Shown piece after piece: positions 40,423 through 50,528 of a DNA stretch of 64,000 nt (positions are counted from its first letter, which is position 1; each line of letters opens with the position of its first letter). A program made the position numbers and the translations under genes. This DNA is from JABCPE02 sp963530295. GTDB lineage: Bacteria > Bacteroidota > Bacteroidia > Flavobacteriales > Weeksellaceae. The notes under the pieces are model-generated. The model was not told the DNA's origin and made no database searches. It saw only the letters and a program-made list of their open reading frames with translations. The stretch lies in contig CAUSCF010000007.1 in the NCBI GenBank assembly GCA_963530295.1, forward strand, positions 1 through 64,000, read 5' to 3'.

Positions 40423-43290
40423 TTATTTTTCTATTTTTTTACCTTTAAAGAAGTCAAAGGCAAGAAGTGATGATACGAATATCGTAGAGAATGTTCCCGA
40501 AATCACCCCTAATAACAGGGCGAACATAAATCCTTTCAAATTCTCTCCTCCAAAAATAAATATCGCCAAGACCACCAAAAGAACTGTCAATGAAGTGTTT
40601 ATCGTTCTACCCAGCGTTCCAGATATAGAATCATTAAACAACTGCGCCAGCGTTCTTTCTCTTCCATCTTTTAGGTTTTCTCTGATACGGTCAAAAATAA
40701 TTACCGTGTCATTTATAGAGTACCCAAGAACTGTGAGTATCGCCGCGATGAAATCTTGGTTAATCTCCATATTAAACGGCATCACACTATGGAATAACGA
40801 GAACGCTCCTAATATAATAGTGGCATCAAACGCCAAACCTATAATCGCCCCAAGTGAAAACTGCCATCTTCTGAATCGAAGCAATATATATGCGAAAATA
40901 CCTAATAATGAACCTAATACAGCCAGAGCTCCGCCCATCTTGATATCATCAGCCACCGTTGGCCCTACCTTTGTAGAGGAAACTATTCCTATTGGGTTTT
41001 CAGCTGCTGATTTAAACTCTTCAAAAGTCAAATTCGCAGGAAGCTGATTTTTAAGCCCTTGATATAGTTTTTGGTCTATTTCTTGGTCAGCTTTCAGAGA
41101 TTCATCTCCTATTTTATAATCTGTAGTGATTTTCAGCTGTTGGTCATTCCCAAAAGTCTTGATATCAATAGAACTTGACTCTCCTTTTTCATTTTTGAAA
41201 ACTTGTGAAAGATTGCCTTTTACAGCTTCTACATCCACAGTTTTATCAAATTTCACCACAAAACTTCTTCCTCCAGTGAAATCAATACCATATTTAAATC
41301 CATTCGTTGCAATAGACCCTATAGAAACCGCTACCAATACAGCAGAGATGACATACATTACCTTTCTCTTTGCTATAAAATCTACCCAAATATTTCGGAA
41401 TAAATTCTTAGTCATCGGTGTCCAAACAGACAATGATTTTCCTTTCTCTAATCTACTGAATATCATCACTCTAGACATCAATACAGAAGTAAAGAAAGTC
41501 ATTATCAGACCGATAAGCAATGTCACCGCAAAACCTTGGATAGGTCCCGTTCCGAAAATATAAAGAACTAACGCCGTAAGAATAGAGGTAAGCTGTCCAT
41601 CGATAATCGCAGATAGAGCATCATTAAACCCATCATTATAAGCTGTTTTAATATCTTTTCCTGCAAAAAGCTGCTCTCTTGTCCTTTCATAAATGATCAC
41701 ATTGGTATCCACCGCCATCGCCATCGTTAGAACTATCCCCGCAATCCCTGGAAGCGTAAGTGTAGCATCCATAGAATCCATGATTCCAAAAAGGAAAAAC
41801 AGGTTAAACACCATAGCAATTACAGCATAAACTCCCGCACCTCCATAGTAGAAAATAATATATGCTATGATGATACAGAACGCTGCTGCAAACGACCAAA
41901 GCCCTGCCTGAATAGACTCCTCCCCTAGAGATGGCCCTACTACATCAGCCTGAACAATCTTCGCGCTAGCAGGAAGTTTTCCTGCACTTAGTACATTTAC
42001 TAAATCTTTCGCTTCATCTTCTGTGAAATTACCACTAATCTGAGAGCTTCCATTAGGAATTGGCTCATTTACATTCGGTGCTGTATAAACTCTATTATCC
42101 AAAGTAACAGCTATAGGTCTTCCTACATTTTTTTCTGTAAGGGATTTCCATTCTTTAGTTCCATTAGCATCCATCTGCATATCCACTACTATCCTTCTCA
42201 TTTGGTCATAATCCACTCTTGCAGACTCCACAGCACCATCAATAGGGGCTTTTTTGCTAGCGTTGCTCTTTATAGCATAAAGTTCCAAATAATCAGGCGC
42301 ATCCTCTTGTGGTTTGTATGCCCACATAAAGTCCACATATCTAAGGTTAGATGGTCTAGCTTCTTTTGCGATTTCGCTATTAAGAATTTTATTAACTGCA
42401 GCTGTATCAGAAAGTTTGACAGTCGCCACAGCATTAGATCTTAATTTATCTAAATTGAGAGCTTTAGTAAAGTTAAATCCTTTTTTCACTCCCATAGAAT
42501 CGCCTTTCACGATAACATTTTTGCTCATTTCCTCCAAATAAGGGAAAACTTCTTGGATTGTTCCCACTTCCCAAAACTGAAGTTTTGCAGAAGTCTGGAG
42601 CATTTGTTTCACTCTATCTATATCTTTGATACCAGGCATTTCTACCAAGATTCTTCCTGTCCCTGGCACCTGCTGTACATTTGGCTGGGTAACTCCCATC
42701 TTATCGATACGAGTTCTGATAACCTCATAGGCAGCTCCTATACTCGCTTCTATTTTCTTAGTGATGATTTTTTTAACTTCTTCATCAGGAGTATTAAATT
42801 TTATCTCACTGCTCAGATTTTGTGTCCCGAATACCTCTGGGCTGGCAAGTTTTAGGTTTGCTCCCTTTTCTTTATTAACAATATCAAACTGAACAAAGAA
42901 ATTCTGAATATACGAATTGGTAGAGTTTTCCTGTGCTTTATCTGTTCTATCCAAAGCCTCCACAAAAACAGCATTTGTAGAATAGTCAGCCAGATTGGTC
43001 ACCAAATCTCTTTGGTTAATTTCCAAAAGGACATTGATACCTCCTTTTAGGTCAAGTCCCAGCTTCATCTCACGCTCCTTGGCATTGGTGTAGTATAGCT
43101 TCGTAAAGCCAAGATTCAGAGTATCTTTAGAAAGCTTGTCTAATTCTTTCTGATATTTTTCTTCATTATTTCCTGCTAATGCCTTCGCTTCGCTTTCTAT
43201 TTTATTGGCATACCAAGTCGGCAGAAGCTCTGTGATACAGATAAGCCCAAGGGCAACAGCAATGATAGTAATAAGACCTTTTCCTTGCAT
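40423..43290 (-). CDS. secDF: protein translocase SecDF (fused)
   Basis: A 955-residue fusion of SecD (residues 1-620) and SecF (650-955). It uses the proton gradient to pull secreted proteins across the inner membrane with SecYEG. Seen are the N-terminal helix, the SecD D1 motif LGLDLKGGINVLLE, the periplasmic P1 domain, six SecD helices with AMAVDTNVIIYERTREQ, then SecF with GIDFTGGRSFVVKF and its own six helices ending near GYSINDTVIIFDRIREN. The fusion is standard in Bacteroidota. Confidence 0.97.
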   Translation of the reverse strand: MQGKGLITIIAVALGLICITELLPTWYANKIESEAKALAGNNEEKYQKELDKLSKDTLNLGFTKLYYTNAKEREMKLGLDLKGGINVLLEINQRDLVTNLADYSTNAVFVEALDRTDKAQENSTNSYIQNFFVQFDIVNKEKGANLKLASPEVFGTQNLSSEIKFNTPDEEVKKIITKKIEASIGAAYEVIRTRIDKMGVTQPNVQQVPGTGRILVEMPGIKDIDRVKQMLQTSAKLQFWEVGTIQEVFPYLEEMSKNVIVKGDSMGVKKGFNFTKALNLDKLRSNAVATVKLSDTAAVNKILNSEIAKEARPSNLRYVDFMWAYKPQEDAPDYLELYAIKSNASKKAPIDGAVESARVDYDQMRRIVVDMQMDANGTKEWKSLTEKNVGRPIAVTLDNRVYTAPNVNEPIPNGSSQISGNFTEDEAKDLVNVLSAGKLPASAKIVQADVVGPSLGEESIQAGLWSFAAAFCIIIAYIIFYYGGAGVYAVIAMVFNLFFLFGIMDSMDATLTLPGIAGIVLTMAMAVDTNVIIYERTREQLFAGKDIKTAYNDGFNDALSAIIDGQLTSILTALVLYIFGTGPIQGFAVTLLIGLIMTFFTSVLMSRVMIFSRLEKGKSLSVWTPMTKNLFRNIWVDFIAKRKVMYVISAVLVAVSIGSIATNGFKYGIDFTGGRSFVVKFDKTVDVEAVKGNLSQVFKNEKGESSSIDIKTFGNDQQLKITTDYKIGDESLKADQEIDQKLYQGLKNQLPANLTFEEFKSAAENPIGIVSSTKVGPTVADDIKMGGALAVLGSLLGIFAYILLRFRRWQFSLGAIIGLAFDATIILGAFSLFHSVMPFNMEINQDFIAAILTVLGYSINDTVIIFDRIRENLKDGRERTLAQLFNDSISGTLGRTINTSLTVLLVVLAIFIFGGENLKGFMFALLLGVISGTFSTIFVSSLLAFDFFKGKKIEK

Positions 43291-43318
43291 TATGAATTAT
43301 AATTTTTATTTAAGTCTG

Positions 43319-43326
43319 CAAATATA
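43319..43326 (-). promoter_or_regulatory. -7 box of secDF (TATATTTG)
   Basis: The minus strand reads TATATTTG, 29 bp before the ATG. Confidence 0.5.
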
Positions 43327-43393
43327 ATCAAATTCACTGAAAATTTTATACTTAGAATAAATAAGATAAAATTTTTATCCTCTAAACTTGATA

Positions 43394-43424
43394 AAAAAAG
43401 AGACACATATAGTATCTCTTTTTT
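43394..43424 (-). terminator. intrinsic terminator of the repeat-protein gene
   Basis: AGAGACAC and GTATCTCT pair with one mismatch, followed on the minus strand by a T run. Confidence 0.75.
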
Positions 43425-43447
43425 ATAAAATATGAAATTTTAAAAAA

Positions 43448-45775
43448 TTATTGTCCTAAATAGACTACTTCTATTCTATTTCTTGGAGCCCAAGTAGGAT
43501 GGAATCTTAACTTTCCTCTATTAGCATTTACTCTAAAGCTAACTCTATCTCCTGCTGTAAGACCTATTATATTAGAATAGTGCTGGTTAAAATAATCTCC
43601 TGCTGATACATAACTATATGTCTCATCTGCATCTATCCATGGTGCACCATTCAAGAGCATTATAAAGTATAAGTTTCTAGTACCTGTTTCCCATGCATTC
43701 TGAAGGAAAGAATGGAATAACACTAAGTACTTACCTGTTTTAGGAGCTATAAAATCATTGATTCCAGGTATTGGTTGAGTTGTGGCTGGTTGCAAGTCAT
43801 AATTAACTGTTGTACGAGCATATTGTCTTGTAAAGTCAGCAATTGGAGGTGCTGGCTCTTTCCATGTTCCTACTCCATTAGCATCACTAGTAAGAACTTT
43901 ACCTGCTCCTTGATTGGTATCTTGTATCTTGATAGCGTTTGGTCCATTAGTTACGATATGAACTTTAGAATCTGGTTTATATGTACCAATCCCCACATTA
44001 GGACTAAAACTATGTCCATTCTGATGTCCTAAGATAATGGTATTATCATTTGAATTAGCAGTTGTAAGTGCACCAGAACCTATTCCATTTCCTATTGCTA
44101 TCACATTATCTAGTTCTCCTGTAGATATAGATTGGAAACTAGCACTACCTATATGGATATTATTATGTCCTTTTACCCATCCACCAGATCCATTACCAAG
44201 AGCGATGTTATTATTTCCTACTGTATTATTTTGTAATGCATTTAAACCTTGAGCATTATTATGTTGCCCTGTAGTATTGCTTGTTAATGTACTTGTCCCT
44301 AATGCAATATTATATGCCCCTGAAGTATTTGCTCCTAAAGCTTCATTTCCAACAGCCACATTATAATTTCCGCCATTATTAGATACCAAAGAAAGGTTTC
44401 CTATAGCTACATTCGCCATCCCTGCAGCATTATTCGTTAATGTAGCGTTTCCTATACCTACATTATAGTTTCCTGTAGTATTTTTAGTAAGCGCATTAGT
44501 TCCTAGTCCCACATTATGACTTCCTATAGTGTTATTAGAAAGAGCAGAATGTCCCAATCCTACATTACTCATCCCTACTGTATTTTTGCTAAGAGCATAC
44601 AACCCAAGCCCCACATTATGATTTCCCGCAGTATTGAAACGAAGAGCATCAAACCCAAGCCCCACATTGTAACTTCCTGAAATATTATTCTGTAATGCTT
44701 GAGAACCTATACCTATGTTACTATCTCCCACTGTATTTGTCATCAATGATTTTTGACCAATACCAATATTAAAATTCCCTCCAATATTAGATGTAAGAGA
44801 AGTAGTTCCTAATGCGATATTATTTTCTCCTGTGGTATTTGCTTTCAAAGCTTCTGTTCCAAAAGCCATGTTATTATTACCACTAGTATTGCTATATAAT
44901 GCAAAATGTCCTAATGCCATATTACGATGCCCCACTGTATTACTATATAATGCACCAAATCCATTAGCCACATTACTCGATCCTGTTGTATTATTATAGA
45001 GTGTATTGTAACCAATTGCTGTGTTATTAGCTCCTGTTGTATTTCTAAAAAGAGCATCTGTACCAACAGCCACATTTCCGATACCAGAAACAGTATGATA
45101 CAAAGAATTTTCCCCAACGGCCACATTATACATACCTCCTGTATTAGAATACAATGTATTAGCACCTATACCTACATTCCCTTTTCCATCAGCATTAGAA
45201 CTTAAAGATTTTATACCCAATGCCACATTATTAACTCCTGTAGTATTAGAACGCAAAGCATCTAGCCCTACAGCTATGTTGTGAGAACCACTTGTATTGG
45301 AAAATAGAGCATCTTTCCCTATACCTATATTATGCGGGCCAGTCCCTACTCCACTACCATTTCCACCTACACCAGCATCTTGTGTGATATGGCTATTTGT
45401 TCCCACTAATCTAAGGTCTTGTTCCTGCATAACTCCCTCTGCTATTTTCACCCATTTATTAGTTGCAGTGCTGTAATAATAAAAACCTTTAGAAGTTACA
45501 TCAGTTGTAGTAGATGTAGTAGCTCCTGAAAAGTCAGATACATACACCAATGTAGATTCTTTCAAATTAGCAGCAGCGATTGAATTCAATCTCGCTTTGC
45601 TTAATCTAGGAACAAGCATTCCCTCATTAGTAGTTGCTCCTACTGCTGAATTTGCAGCATTTGGTCTTATGTCTAAAGTCGCTTCGGGATTATTTGTATT
45701 TATCCCTACTTTTCCTATTTGGGAATATACTAACCCCATAGTCAGCACCCCTAATAAAATAAAGTTTTTTTTCAT
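43448..45775 (-). CDS. large surface repeat protein (TMF-family-like)
   Basis: A 775-residue exported protein. Its signal peptide ends VYSQ, and the mature N-terminus reads GKVGINTNNPEATLDI, common to flavobacterial surface proteins. Residues 149-538 hold 22 tandem 17-residue repeats of the form N-V-x-L-G-x-x-A-L-x-x-N-T-x-G, resembling the left-handed beta-roll of trimeric adhesin heads but with a longer period. A GIGTYKPDSKVHI segment follows, and the C-terminal domain (about 645-775) is a C1q-like jelly roll. There is no type IX sorting domain. Probable adhesin or fibre. Confidence 0.8.
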   Translation of the reverse strand: MKKNFILLGVLTMGLVYSQIGKVGINTNNPEATLDIRPNAANSAVGATTNEGMLVPRLSKARLNSIAAANLKESTLVYVSDFSGATTSTTTDVTSKGFYYYSTATNKWVKIAEGVMQEQDLRLVGTNSHITQDAGVGGNGSGVGTGPHNIGIGKDALFSNTSGSHNIAVGLDALRSNTTGVNNVALGIKSLSSNADGKGNVGIGANTLYSNTGGMYNVAVGENSLYHTVSGIGNVAVGTDALFRNTTGANNTAIGYNTLYNNTTGSSNVANGFGALYSNTVGHRNMALGHFALYSNTSGNNNMAFGTEALKANTTGENNIALGTTSLTSNIGGNFNIGIGQKSLMTNTVGDSNIGIGSQALQNNISGSYNVGLGFDALRFNTAGNHNVGLGLYALSKNTVGMSNVGLGHSALSNNTIGSHNVGLGTNALTKNTTGNYNVGIGNATLTNNAAGMANVAIGNLSLVSNNGGNYNVAVGNEALGANTSGAYNIALGTSTLTSNTTGQHNNAQGLNALQNNTVGNNNIALGNGSGGWVKGHNNIHIGSASFQSISTGELDNVIAIGNGIGSGALTTANSNDNTIILGHQNGHSFSPNVGIGTYKPDSKVHIVTNGPNAIKIQDTNQGAGKVLTSDANGVGTWKEPAPPIADFTRQYARTTVNYDLQPATTQPIPGINDFIAPKTGKYLVLFHSFLQNAWETGTRNLYFIMLLNGAPWIDADETYSYVSAGDYFNQHYSNIIGLTAGDRVSFRVNANRGKLRFHPTWAPRNRIEVVYLGQ
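44162..45331 (-). repeat. 51-bp coding repeats (22 copies)
   Basis: Tandem 51-bp units inside the surface protein, each encoding a 17-residue turn. Units at positions 14-17 of the array share most of NVGLG-x-x-ALS-x-NT-x-G, suggesting recent copying. Copy number could vary among strains. Confidence 0.8.
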
Positions 45776-45811
45776 ATATTTATTTTTTTAATATGTTCTT
45801 CTTTTAATCAA

Positions 45812-45819
45812 CAAACTTA
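45812..45819 (-). promoter_or_regulatory. -7 box of the surface repeat protein (TAAGTTTG)
   Basis: The minus strand reads TAAGTTTG, 37 bp before the ATG, matching TAnnTTTG. Confidence 0.5.
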
Positions 45820-45916
45820 TATTTATTTACTTAAATCTATAAATTCACTGAAAATGTAGTATTTAAGTTTTTAAATTTAAAATGCAAAGATAATATTTTT
45901 TTATTATCCTAACAAC

Positions 45917-45952
45917 AAAAAAGAACCCTTATTTTTAAGAGTTCTTTTTTTA
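45917..45952 (-). terminator. intrinsic terminator of the subtilase gene
   Basis: AAGAACCCTT and AAGAGTTCTT pair with one G-T step, followed on the minus strand by TTTTTTG. Confidence 0.75.
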
Positions 45953-45954
45953 AT

Positions 45955-48075
45955 TTATTGCTTTCTGATTTTCTTACTCAGTTTATGATTTGCAGAAGAT
46001 GCCGTTAGGACATATATTCCTGCTGGTAATCCAGAGAAATCAACATCATAAGTCTGCACGCTACTAGGAGCTATACTTCTGATGAGTCTTCCTGACATAT
46101 CAAAAATCTTGATATTATTAATATTTTCTACAAATTTCACATTCACCTTATTATTCCCATCCGCCAATAATGTAGGAGAAGCCTCTGCTGGTATCACCTC
46201 TGGAGTTGGAATCTCGGTATAACCCGTTACTATCATAGAGTAAACTTGCTTTTCTGTATTTGCTCCATCATTATTCACCAAAGTTCCTTTATTAGACACT
46301 TCTATTTTATAAATTCCTGCTGCTGGCTGGTCTATAAGAACCTGCTCCACATTGTCCACCGTATTATCTCCTTTTATCGCTGGGTTACGCGGAGCAGTTA
46401 CATCTAGTTTCCATGGATAATAAACTTCATTGGTCTGAACATTAGTTACTCTTAGGTCTAAATCATTCACCAACTTAGATGTTCTATCATTATAAGCTTC
46501 ACTATATGTGTTATAGTTAGAATTCTTATTAGATGGATCTGTCCAAACAATAGTTGCTTTAAGTGATTGTGAACCATCTGTTTTCACCAAAAATTCATTC
46601 TTTTTAGCGTTTTTGAGTTCTTTATCTTCAAAGATAACTTTATTTTGTTTTTTCTGAACCAATAGTTCTGCTCCTTTCTTAGCATCCACAAATCCCCATC
46701 CATACCAAACATCTGGCCCTACATTTCCTGCCTCCTGTGCTGTATGGATAAGAAGGTTTTTAGTTGACGCTGCATTGAGCTTTTGCCCCGCAAAAAGCGA
46801 CTGATAAATCTGGCTCCAAAGCCCTAAAATCCCTGTAACCTGTGGAGCAGAATAAGATGTACCATTTCCCATTTGATAACTATTTGACCCTGCAGCAGAT
46901 GTAGAAGGTGATACCACACTACTTCCTACTCCTGCAATATCTGGCTTGATAGCTCCATCATCACGAGGTCCAGCACTACTATAATCAGCCTTAACCACAT
47001 CAGAAACTTGTATATACCTACCATTATTGATAGTTATTTTTTCTGTTGCTCCCACTGTAATTATATTTTTAGCAACAGCTCCTGTTGGGATACAATCATA
47101 CTCAGCTGCACAATTATCCTGAGGAAGAGCATCTGCAGATGAAAACTGCCCCCAAGTTCCATCAGATTTTCTATAATAAGCAGGATACCTTGGAGTTGAT
47201 GTAGGCCCATCTCCATAGGAATTTCCTGCAGATTTCACCACCACCATATAAGGATTATTATATACTATATCATCCAGCTCTTTATCTCTGTTATAATATG
47301 TTCCATTTAAATCATATGAACGACCATTTGATGAATCATACGAGCCATTCCAATACCAGCCCCCTCCCCTAGAACCATTATTCAAATTCCATCCTATAAC
47401 ATTACCATAAGAGTGGTTAGATAGAGCAGGTTTGCTATCTCTTATTTTAGTTGAAATATCTTTTTCTTCTGTCTCCCCATCAAGAGTGGAATTCCCAAAA
47501 TAATAACTATCAAAGGTTGCTTTCGGCATCATTCCTTTCGTATTCCCTACAAAGACTCCTGCTCTTGTTGATACATCTTTTCCCTCACTACCTATCATCC
47601 CTGTTACTCCCGTCGCATGGCTATCATAAGGTACTGTATCAGCCTCTTTATTGGTTATTCTCGCACTGCTTCCAAAATCTGTATGCTCTGCATAAACACG
47701 ACCACCATCAAAAACAGACACTTTAATCCCTTCTCCATTAAAACTTCCTGTAAGTCCATCTATAGTCCCTTCTTGGATAGCATCTACATTAGAGTTTTTA
47801 ATTTGGTCTGTGTCATAAGATTTTAGAAAATATGGAATTCCCCCAAAGAAGAAAGAAATAGTTTCCCTTTCTTTCTTTAGGTCTTTTTTAATATCACTTT
47901 CTGATTTTGGATTTTCAGTAGAATTATTTCTATAAACCTCCTTCTGAGCGTAGAATTCAAATTGTTTGAACAATTGCTTTCTCCTCTCATCCATTTCCTT
48001 TTTCAGTTTGTCATTACCCTGCTGAGCATTTAGCAAACTCCCCAAGAGTAAAGCAACTAGTACATTTCTTCTCAT
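45955..48075 (-). CDS. secreted subtilisin-like protease with T9SS domain
   Basis: About 706 residues from the ATG at 48075 (MRRNVLVALLLGSLLNAQ). It is an S8 serine protease with catalytic Asp in VSVFDGGRVYAEHTDF (about 135), His in DSHATGVTGMIG (about 170) and Ser in GNGTSYSAPQVTGI (about 408). A beta-sandwich (P/proprotein-like) domain follows. The last 80 residues form a type A type IX secretion sorting domain (KIFDMSGRLIRSI, FSGLPAGIYVLTA, KLSKKIRK). It should be exported to the cell surface through PorSS machinery. Confidence 0.95.
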   Translation of the reverse strand: MRRNVLVALLLGSLLNAQQGNDKLKKEMDERRKQLFKQFEFYAQKEVYRNNSTENPKSESDIKKDLKKERETISFFFGGIPYFLKSYDTDQIKNSNVDAIQEGTIDGLTGSFNGEGIKVSVFDGGRVYAEHTDFGSSARITNKEADTVPYDSHATGVTGMIGSEGKDVSTRAGVFVGNTKGMMPKATFDSYYFGNSTLDGETEEKDISTKIRDSKPALSNHSYGNVIGWNLNNGSRGGGWYWNGSYDSSNGRSYDLNGTYYNRDKELDDIVYNNPYMVVVKSAGNSYGDGPTSTPRYPAYYRKSDGTWGQFSSADALPQDNCAAEYDCIPTGAVAKNIITVGATEKITINNGRYIQVSDVVKADYSSAGPRDDGAIKPDIAGVGSSVVSPSTSAAGSNSYQMGNGTSYSAPQVTGILGLWSQIYQSLFAGQKLNAASTKNLLIHTAQEAGNVGPDVWYGWGFVDAKKGAELLVQKKQNKVIFEDKELKNAKKNEFLVKTDGSQSLKATIVWTDPSNKNSNYNTYSEAYNDRTSKLVNDLDLRVTNVQTNEVYYPWKLDVTAPRNPAIKGDNTVDNVEQVLIDQPAAGIYKIEVSNKGTLVNNDGANTEKQVYSMIVTGYTEIPTPEVIPAEASPTLLADGNNKVNVKFVENINNIKIFDMSGRLIRSIAPSSVQTYDVDFSGLPAGIYVLTASSANHKLSKKIRKQ

Positions 48076-48146
48076 AATATACAAATTTTAAAGTTTTCTA
48101 TTATTGGGTGTAAAATTACAAAAATTATTGATTTCACACTATTTTT

Positions 48147-49172
48147 TTATTTTATTTTATTTTTATTCAACCATTCATGATATGCTTTTGCATTTTTCGC
48201 ATGCTCTATATCAGAATCTGTGAATTTATGATAACCCAACTTTTCAGGGTCTGCACACATGAAGATATAATTATTTTTTTCGGCATTCAACACATTATCC
48301 ACCGCTGCTTTATTTACCATACAGATAGGCCCTGGCGGAATTCCTGCATTTGCATAGGTGTTATATGGCGATGGGTGTTTTAGGTCTTTGTTATAAATTC
48401 TCTTTATTTGTTTAGTAAAATTATGTTCTTTGTTAATCGCATAAATCACTGTAGGGTCAGACTGTAGTTTCATTCCCTTTTCATAGCGGTTTAGATAAAG
48501 CCCTGCTATAATTTTTTGCTCATCTTCTTTCCCTCCCGATTCTTTCTGAACAATGGAAGCAAGCGCATAGATTTGCTCTCTTGTCAGCCCTAGTTTCTGC
48601 TCTTTGGCTTTTCTCTCCTCTGTCCAAAATTCATTATAGTCTTTTTCAAATTTTTTGAAAAACTCCTCTGGTGTCACCGTCCAATAAAACTGATAAGTAT
48701 CCGAAAAGAAATAAATTTTCAAATCTTCTGCCGAGGTCAATCCTTTTTCCTGAGCGATTCTATCAAACACAGTCACGAAGCCCAAAGAATCCTCCTGCGT
48801 TTTCCTCGCCACACGCCCTATCATTTGATAAACATCATCAAAATCCTTTATTCTAAAAGTATCCTCCGTCTGCAGCCCTGCTTTCAGCATATTGACCAGC
48901 TTCGTATTATCATCACCTTCCTTTACTCTATATCTTCCCACTCTGAGAAATTTTCCCAAATGCTTAGATTCAGCCACATCTCGGAAAGCCTCCATATCAG
49001 CTATATATGGTTTTAGACTATCCAAAACTTGGTCTAAACTCGCATCCTTCGGCACCAGAAAATATCCAGATTTTTTGACATTATTTCCTTTATATTTTTT
49101 ATACAAAGTATAACCAAAAAATCCTCCACCAATCAGGAGCAATCCTAAAAAAACTATAATTACCTTTTTCAT
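48147..49172 (-). CDS. mltG: endolytic transglycosylase MltG
   Basis: A 341-residue inner-membrane lytic transglycosylase that cleaves nascent glycan strands and sets their length. The N-terminal membrane helix is at residues 4-24, then the LysM-like region. The YceG core has the catalytic Glu in ASIVQKESGG (about residue 217), LQSDPTVIYA and PYNTYANAGIPPGPI. Full length. It lies 3 bp after dapF in a four-gene operon. Confidence 0.95.
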   Translation of the reverse strand: MKKVIIVFLGLLLIGGGFFGYTLYKKYKGNNVKKSGYFLVPKDASLDQVLDSLKPYIADMEAFRDVAESKHLGKFLRVGRYRVKEGDDNTKLVNMLKAGLQTEDTFRIKDFDDVYQMIGRVARKTQEDSLGFVTVFDRIAQEKGLTSAEDLKIYFFSDTYQFYWTVTPEEFFKKFEKDYNEFWTEERKAKEQKLGLTREQIYALASIVQKESGGKEDEQKIIAGLYLNRYEKGMKLQSDPTVIYAINKEHNFTKQIKRIYNKDLKHPSPYNTYANAGIPPGPICMVNKAAVDNVLNAEKNNYIFMCADPEKLGYHKFTDSDIEHAKNAKAYHEWLNKNKIK

Positions 49173-49175
49173 TTC

Positions 49176-49949
49176 TTAATCTAATTTGAAAACTCCCTCA
49201 AAAACATATTCCGCAGGGCCTTCCAGCCAAATATTTCTAAATCCCGCCTCGTGCTTTTCTGCATACACTTTCAGATTTCCACCAAGTGTTTTTACAGAAA
49301 CCTCTCCTCCACCAAATTCATTCATAAATGTAAGACAGCTCGCCGTAACTCCCGTTCCACAGCTGTATGTTTCATCCTCCACGCCCCTTTCGTAAGTTCT
49401 TACAAACACCTCGTTGTCAGATATTTTAGAAACAAAATTCACATTTATCCCTTCTTTTTTATAAGGCTCAGAATTTCTGATTTCGTATCCATTTTTATAA
49501 ACATCCAGATTTTGCACATCTTCCACATATCTTACAAAATGCGGAGAACCTGTATTCAACTGATAATCAGCATCTATTTTAATGATTTCTGGAACATCTA
49601 TCATTTTTAGCTTTACCACATTTCCATTGATTTCAGCCTCGTGAAGTCCATCTATGGCATTAAATTTAGCTTTATTTTCAAAAACATTCAAAAAATGCGC
49701 AAAAGCCACAATACAGCGCCCTCCATTGCCGCACATTGTGCTTTCGTTCCCATCCGAATTATAATAAACCATCTGAAAATCAAGGCTTTCGTGATTTTCC
49801 AATAAAATCAAGCCATCGGCACCAATTCCGAAACGACGGTCGCACATTTTTTTCACTAAATCTACATCATTTTTAGGAAAAGACTGATTTCTATTATCTA
49901 TCATAATGAAGTCATTTCCAGTCCCTTGATATTTATAAAATTTAATCAT
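49176..49949 (-). CDS. dapF: diaminopimelate epimerase
   Basis: A 257-residue enzyme that converts LL- to meso-diaminopimelate for peptidoglycan and lysine. Both catalytic Cys are present: STMCGNGGRC (about residue 72) and TYSCGTGVTAS (about 206). The N-terminal QGTGNDFIMID motif is typical. It overlaps the Crp-family regulator gene by 8 bp and is followed by mltG, so two cell-wall genes share a transcript. Confidence 0.97.
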   Translation of the reverse strand: MIKFYKYQGTGNDFIMIDNRNQSFPKNDVDLVKKMCDRRFGIGADGLILLENHESLDFQMVYYNSDGNESTMCGNGGRCIVAFAHFLNVFENKAKFNAIDGLHEAEINGNVVKLKMIDVPEIIKIDADYQLNTGSPHFVRYVEDVQNLDVYKNGYEIRNSEPYKKEGINVNFVSKISDNEVFVRTYERGVEDETYSCGTGVTASCLTFMNEFGGGEVSVKTLGGNLKVYAEKHEAGFRNIWLEGPAEYVFEGVFKLD

Positions 49950-50526
49950 TTTTTCTCTCTTTATTTGCGATTTCTTTTCTCACTCGGCTCAGACTTTCTG
50001 GTGTAATTCCTAAAAACGAAGCCACCATCCACTGCGGAACTCTCCTGAAAACATTAGGATAAACCTTGATAAAGTCCAAATACCGCTCCTCTGCATTCGC
50101 CCCAAGCAGAAGATTTACTCTTTTTTGTAATTGTCTGGCGTGATTATGTAGAAGCAAAATCTGTTTCGCACCTGTTTCAGGGTTATTTTGGCTCATATAT
50201 TCATAAAAATCAGAGCTTAAAGATATGATTTCGCTATCCTCTATCGCATCGATAAAATAATCTGAACTTTCACCAAAAAACAGACTACTCCTGTCTGCAA
50301 TTAGATGATTTTCAGGCGCAAACTGGATAATATGTTCCTTACCCGCCTTACTAATAGAATATAAACGAAGAAGCCCCTTCTCCACAAAAAAAGTATTTCT
50401 ACACACCTCCCCTTCTCTCAGCAGAAACTGTCCTTTTTCCACTTTGAGAGATTTTATGTATTTCTTATATCCCTCAATAAATGAAGGCGAAACACCTAGT
50501 GTATTTAGAAGATACTCATCAAACAT
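49942..50526 (-). CDS. Crp/Fnr-family transcriptional regulator
   Basis: A 194-residue regulator with an N-terminal cyclic-nucleotide-binding-type beta-roll (GQFLLREGEVCRNTFFVEKG at about 33-52). The dimer helix is followed by a C-terminal HTH (VPQWMVASFLGITPESLSRVRKEI). It lacks the Arg/Ser pocket of true cAMP receptors as far as can be seen, so the ligand is unknown. It overlaps dapF by 8 bp. Confidence 0.9.
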   Translation of the reverse strand: MFDEYLLNTLGVSPSFIEGYKKYIKSLKVEKGQFLLREGEVCRNTFFVEKGLLRLYSISKAGKEHIIQFAPENHLIADRSSLFFGESSDYFIDAIEDSEIISLSSDFYEYMSQNNPETGAKQILLLHNHARQLQKRVNLLLGANAEERYLDFIKVYPNVFRRVPQWMVASFLGITPESLSRVRKEIANKERKND

Positions 50527-50528
50527 TT

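Noticed and set aside
44162..45331. Regular repeats resembling a CRISPR array
   Set aside because: The 51-bp units are contiguous, in frame and encode 17-residue protein repeats; there are no spacers or cas genes.
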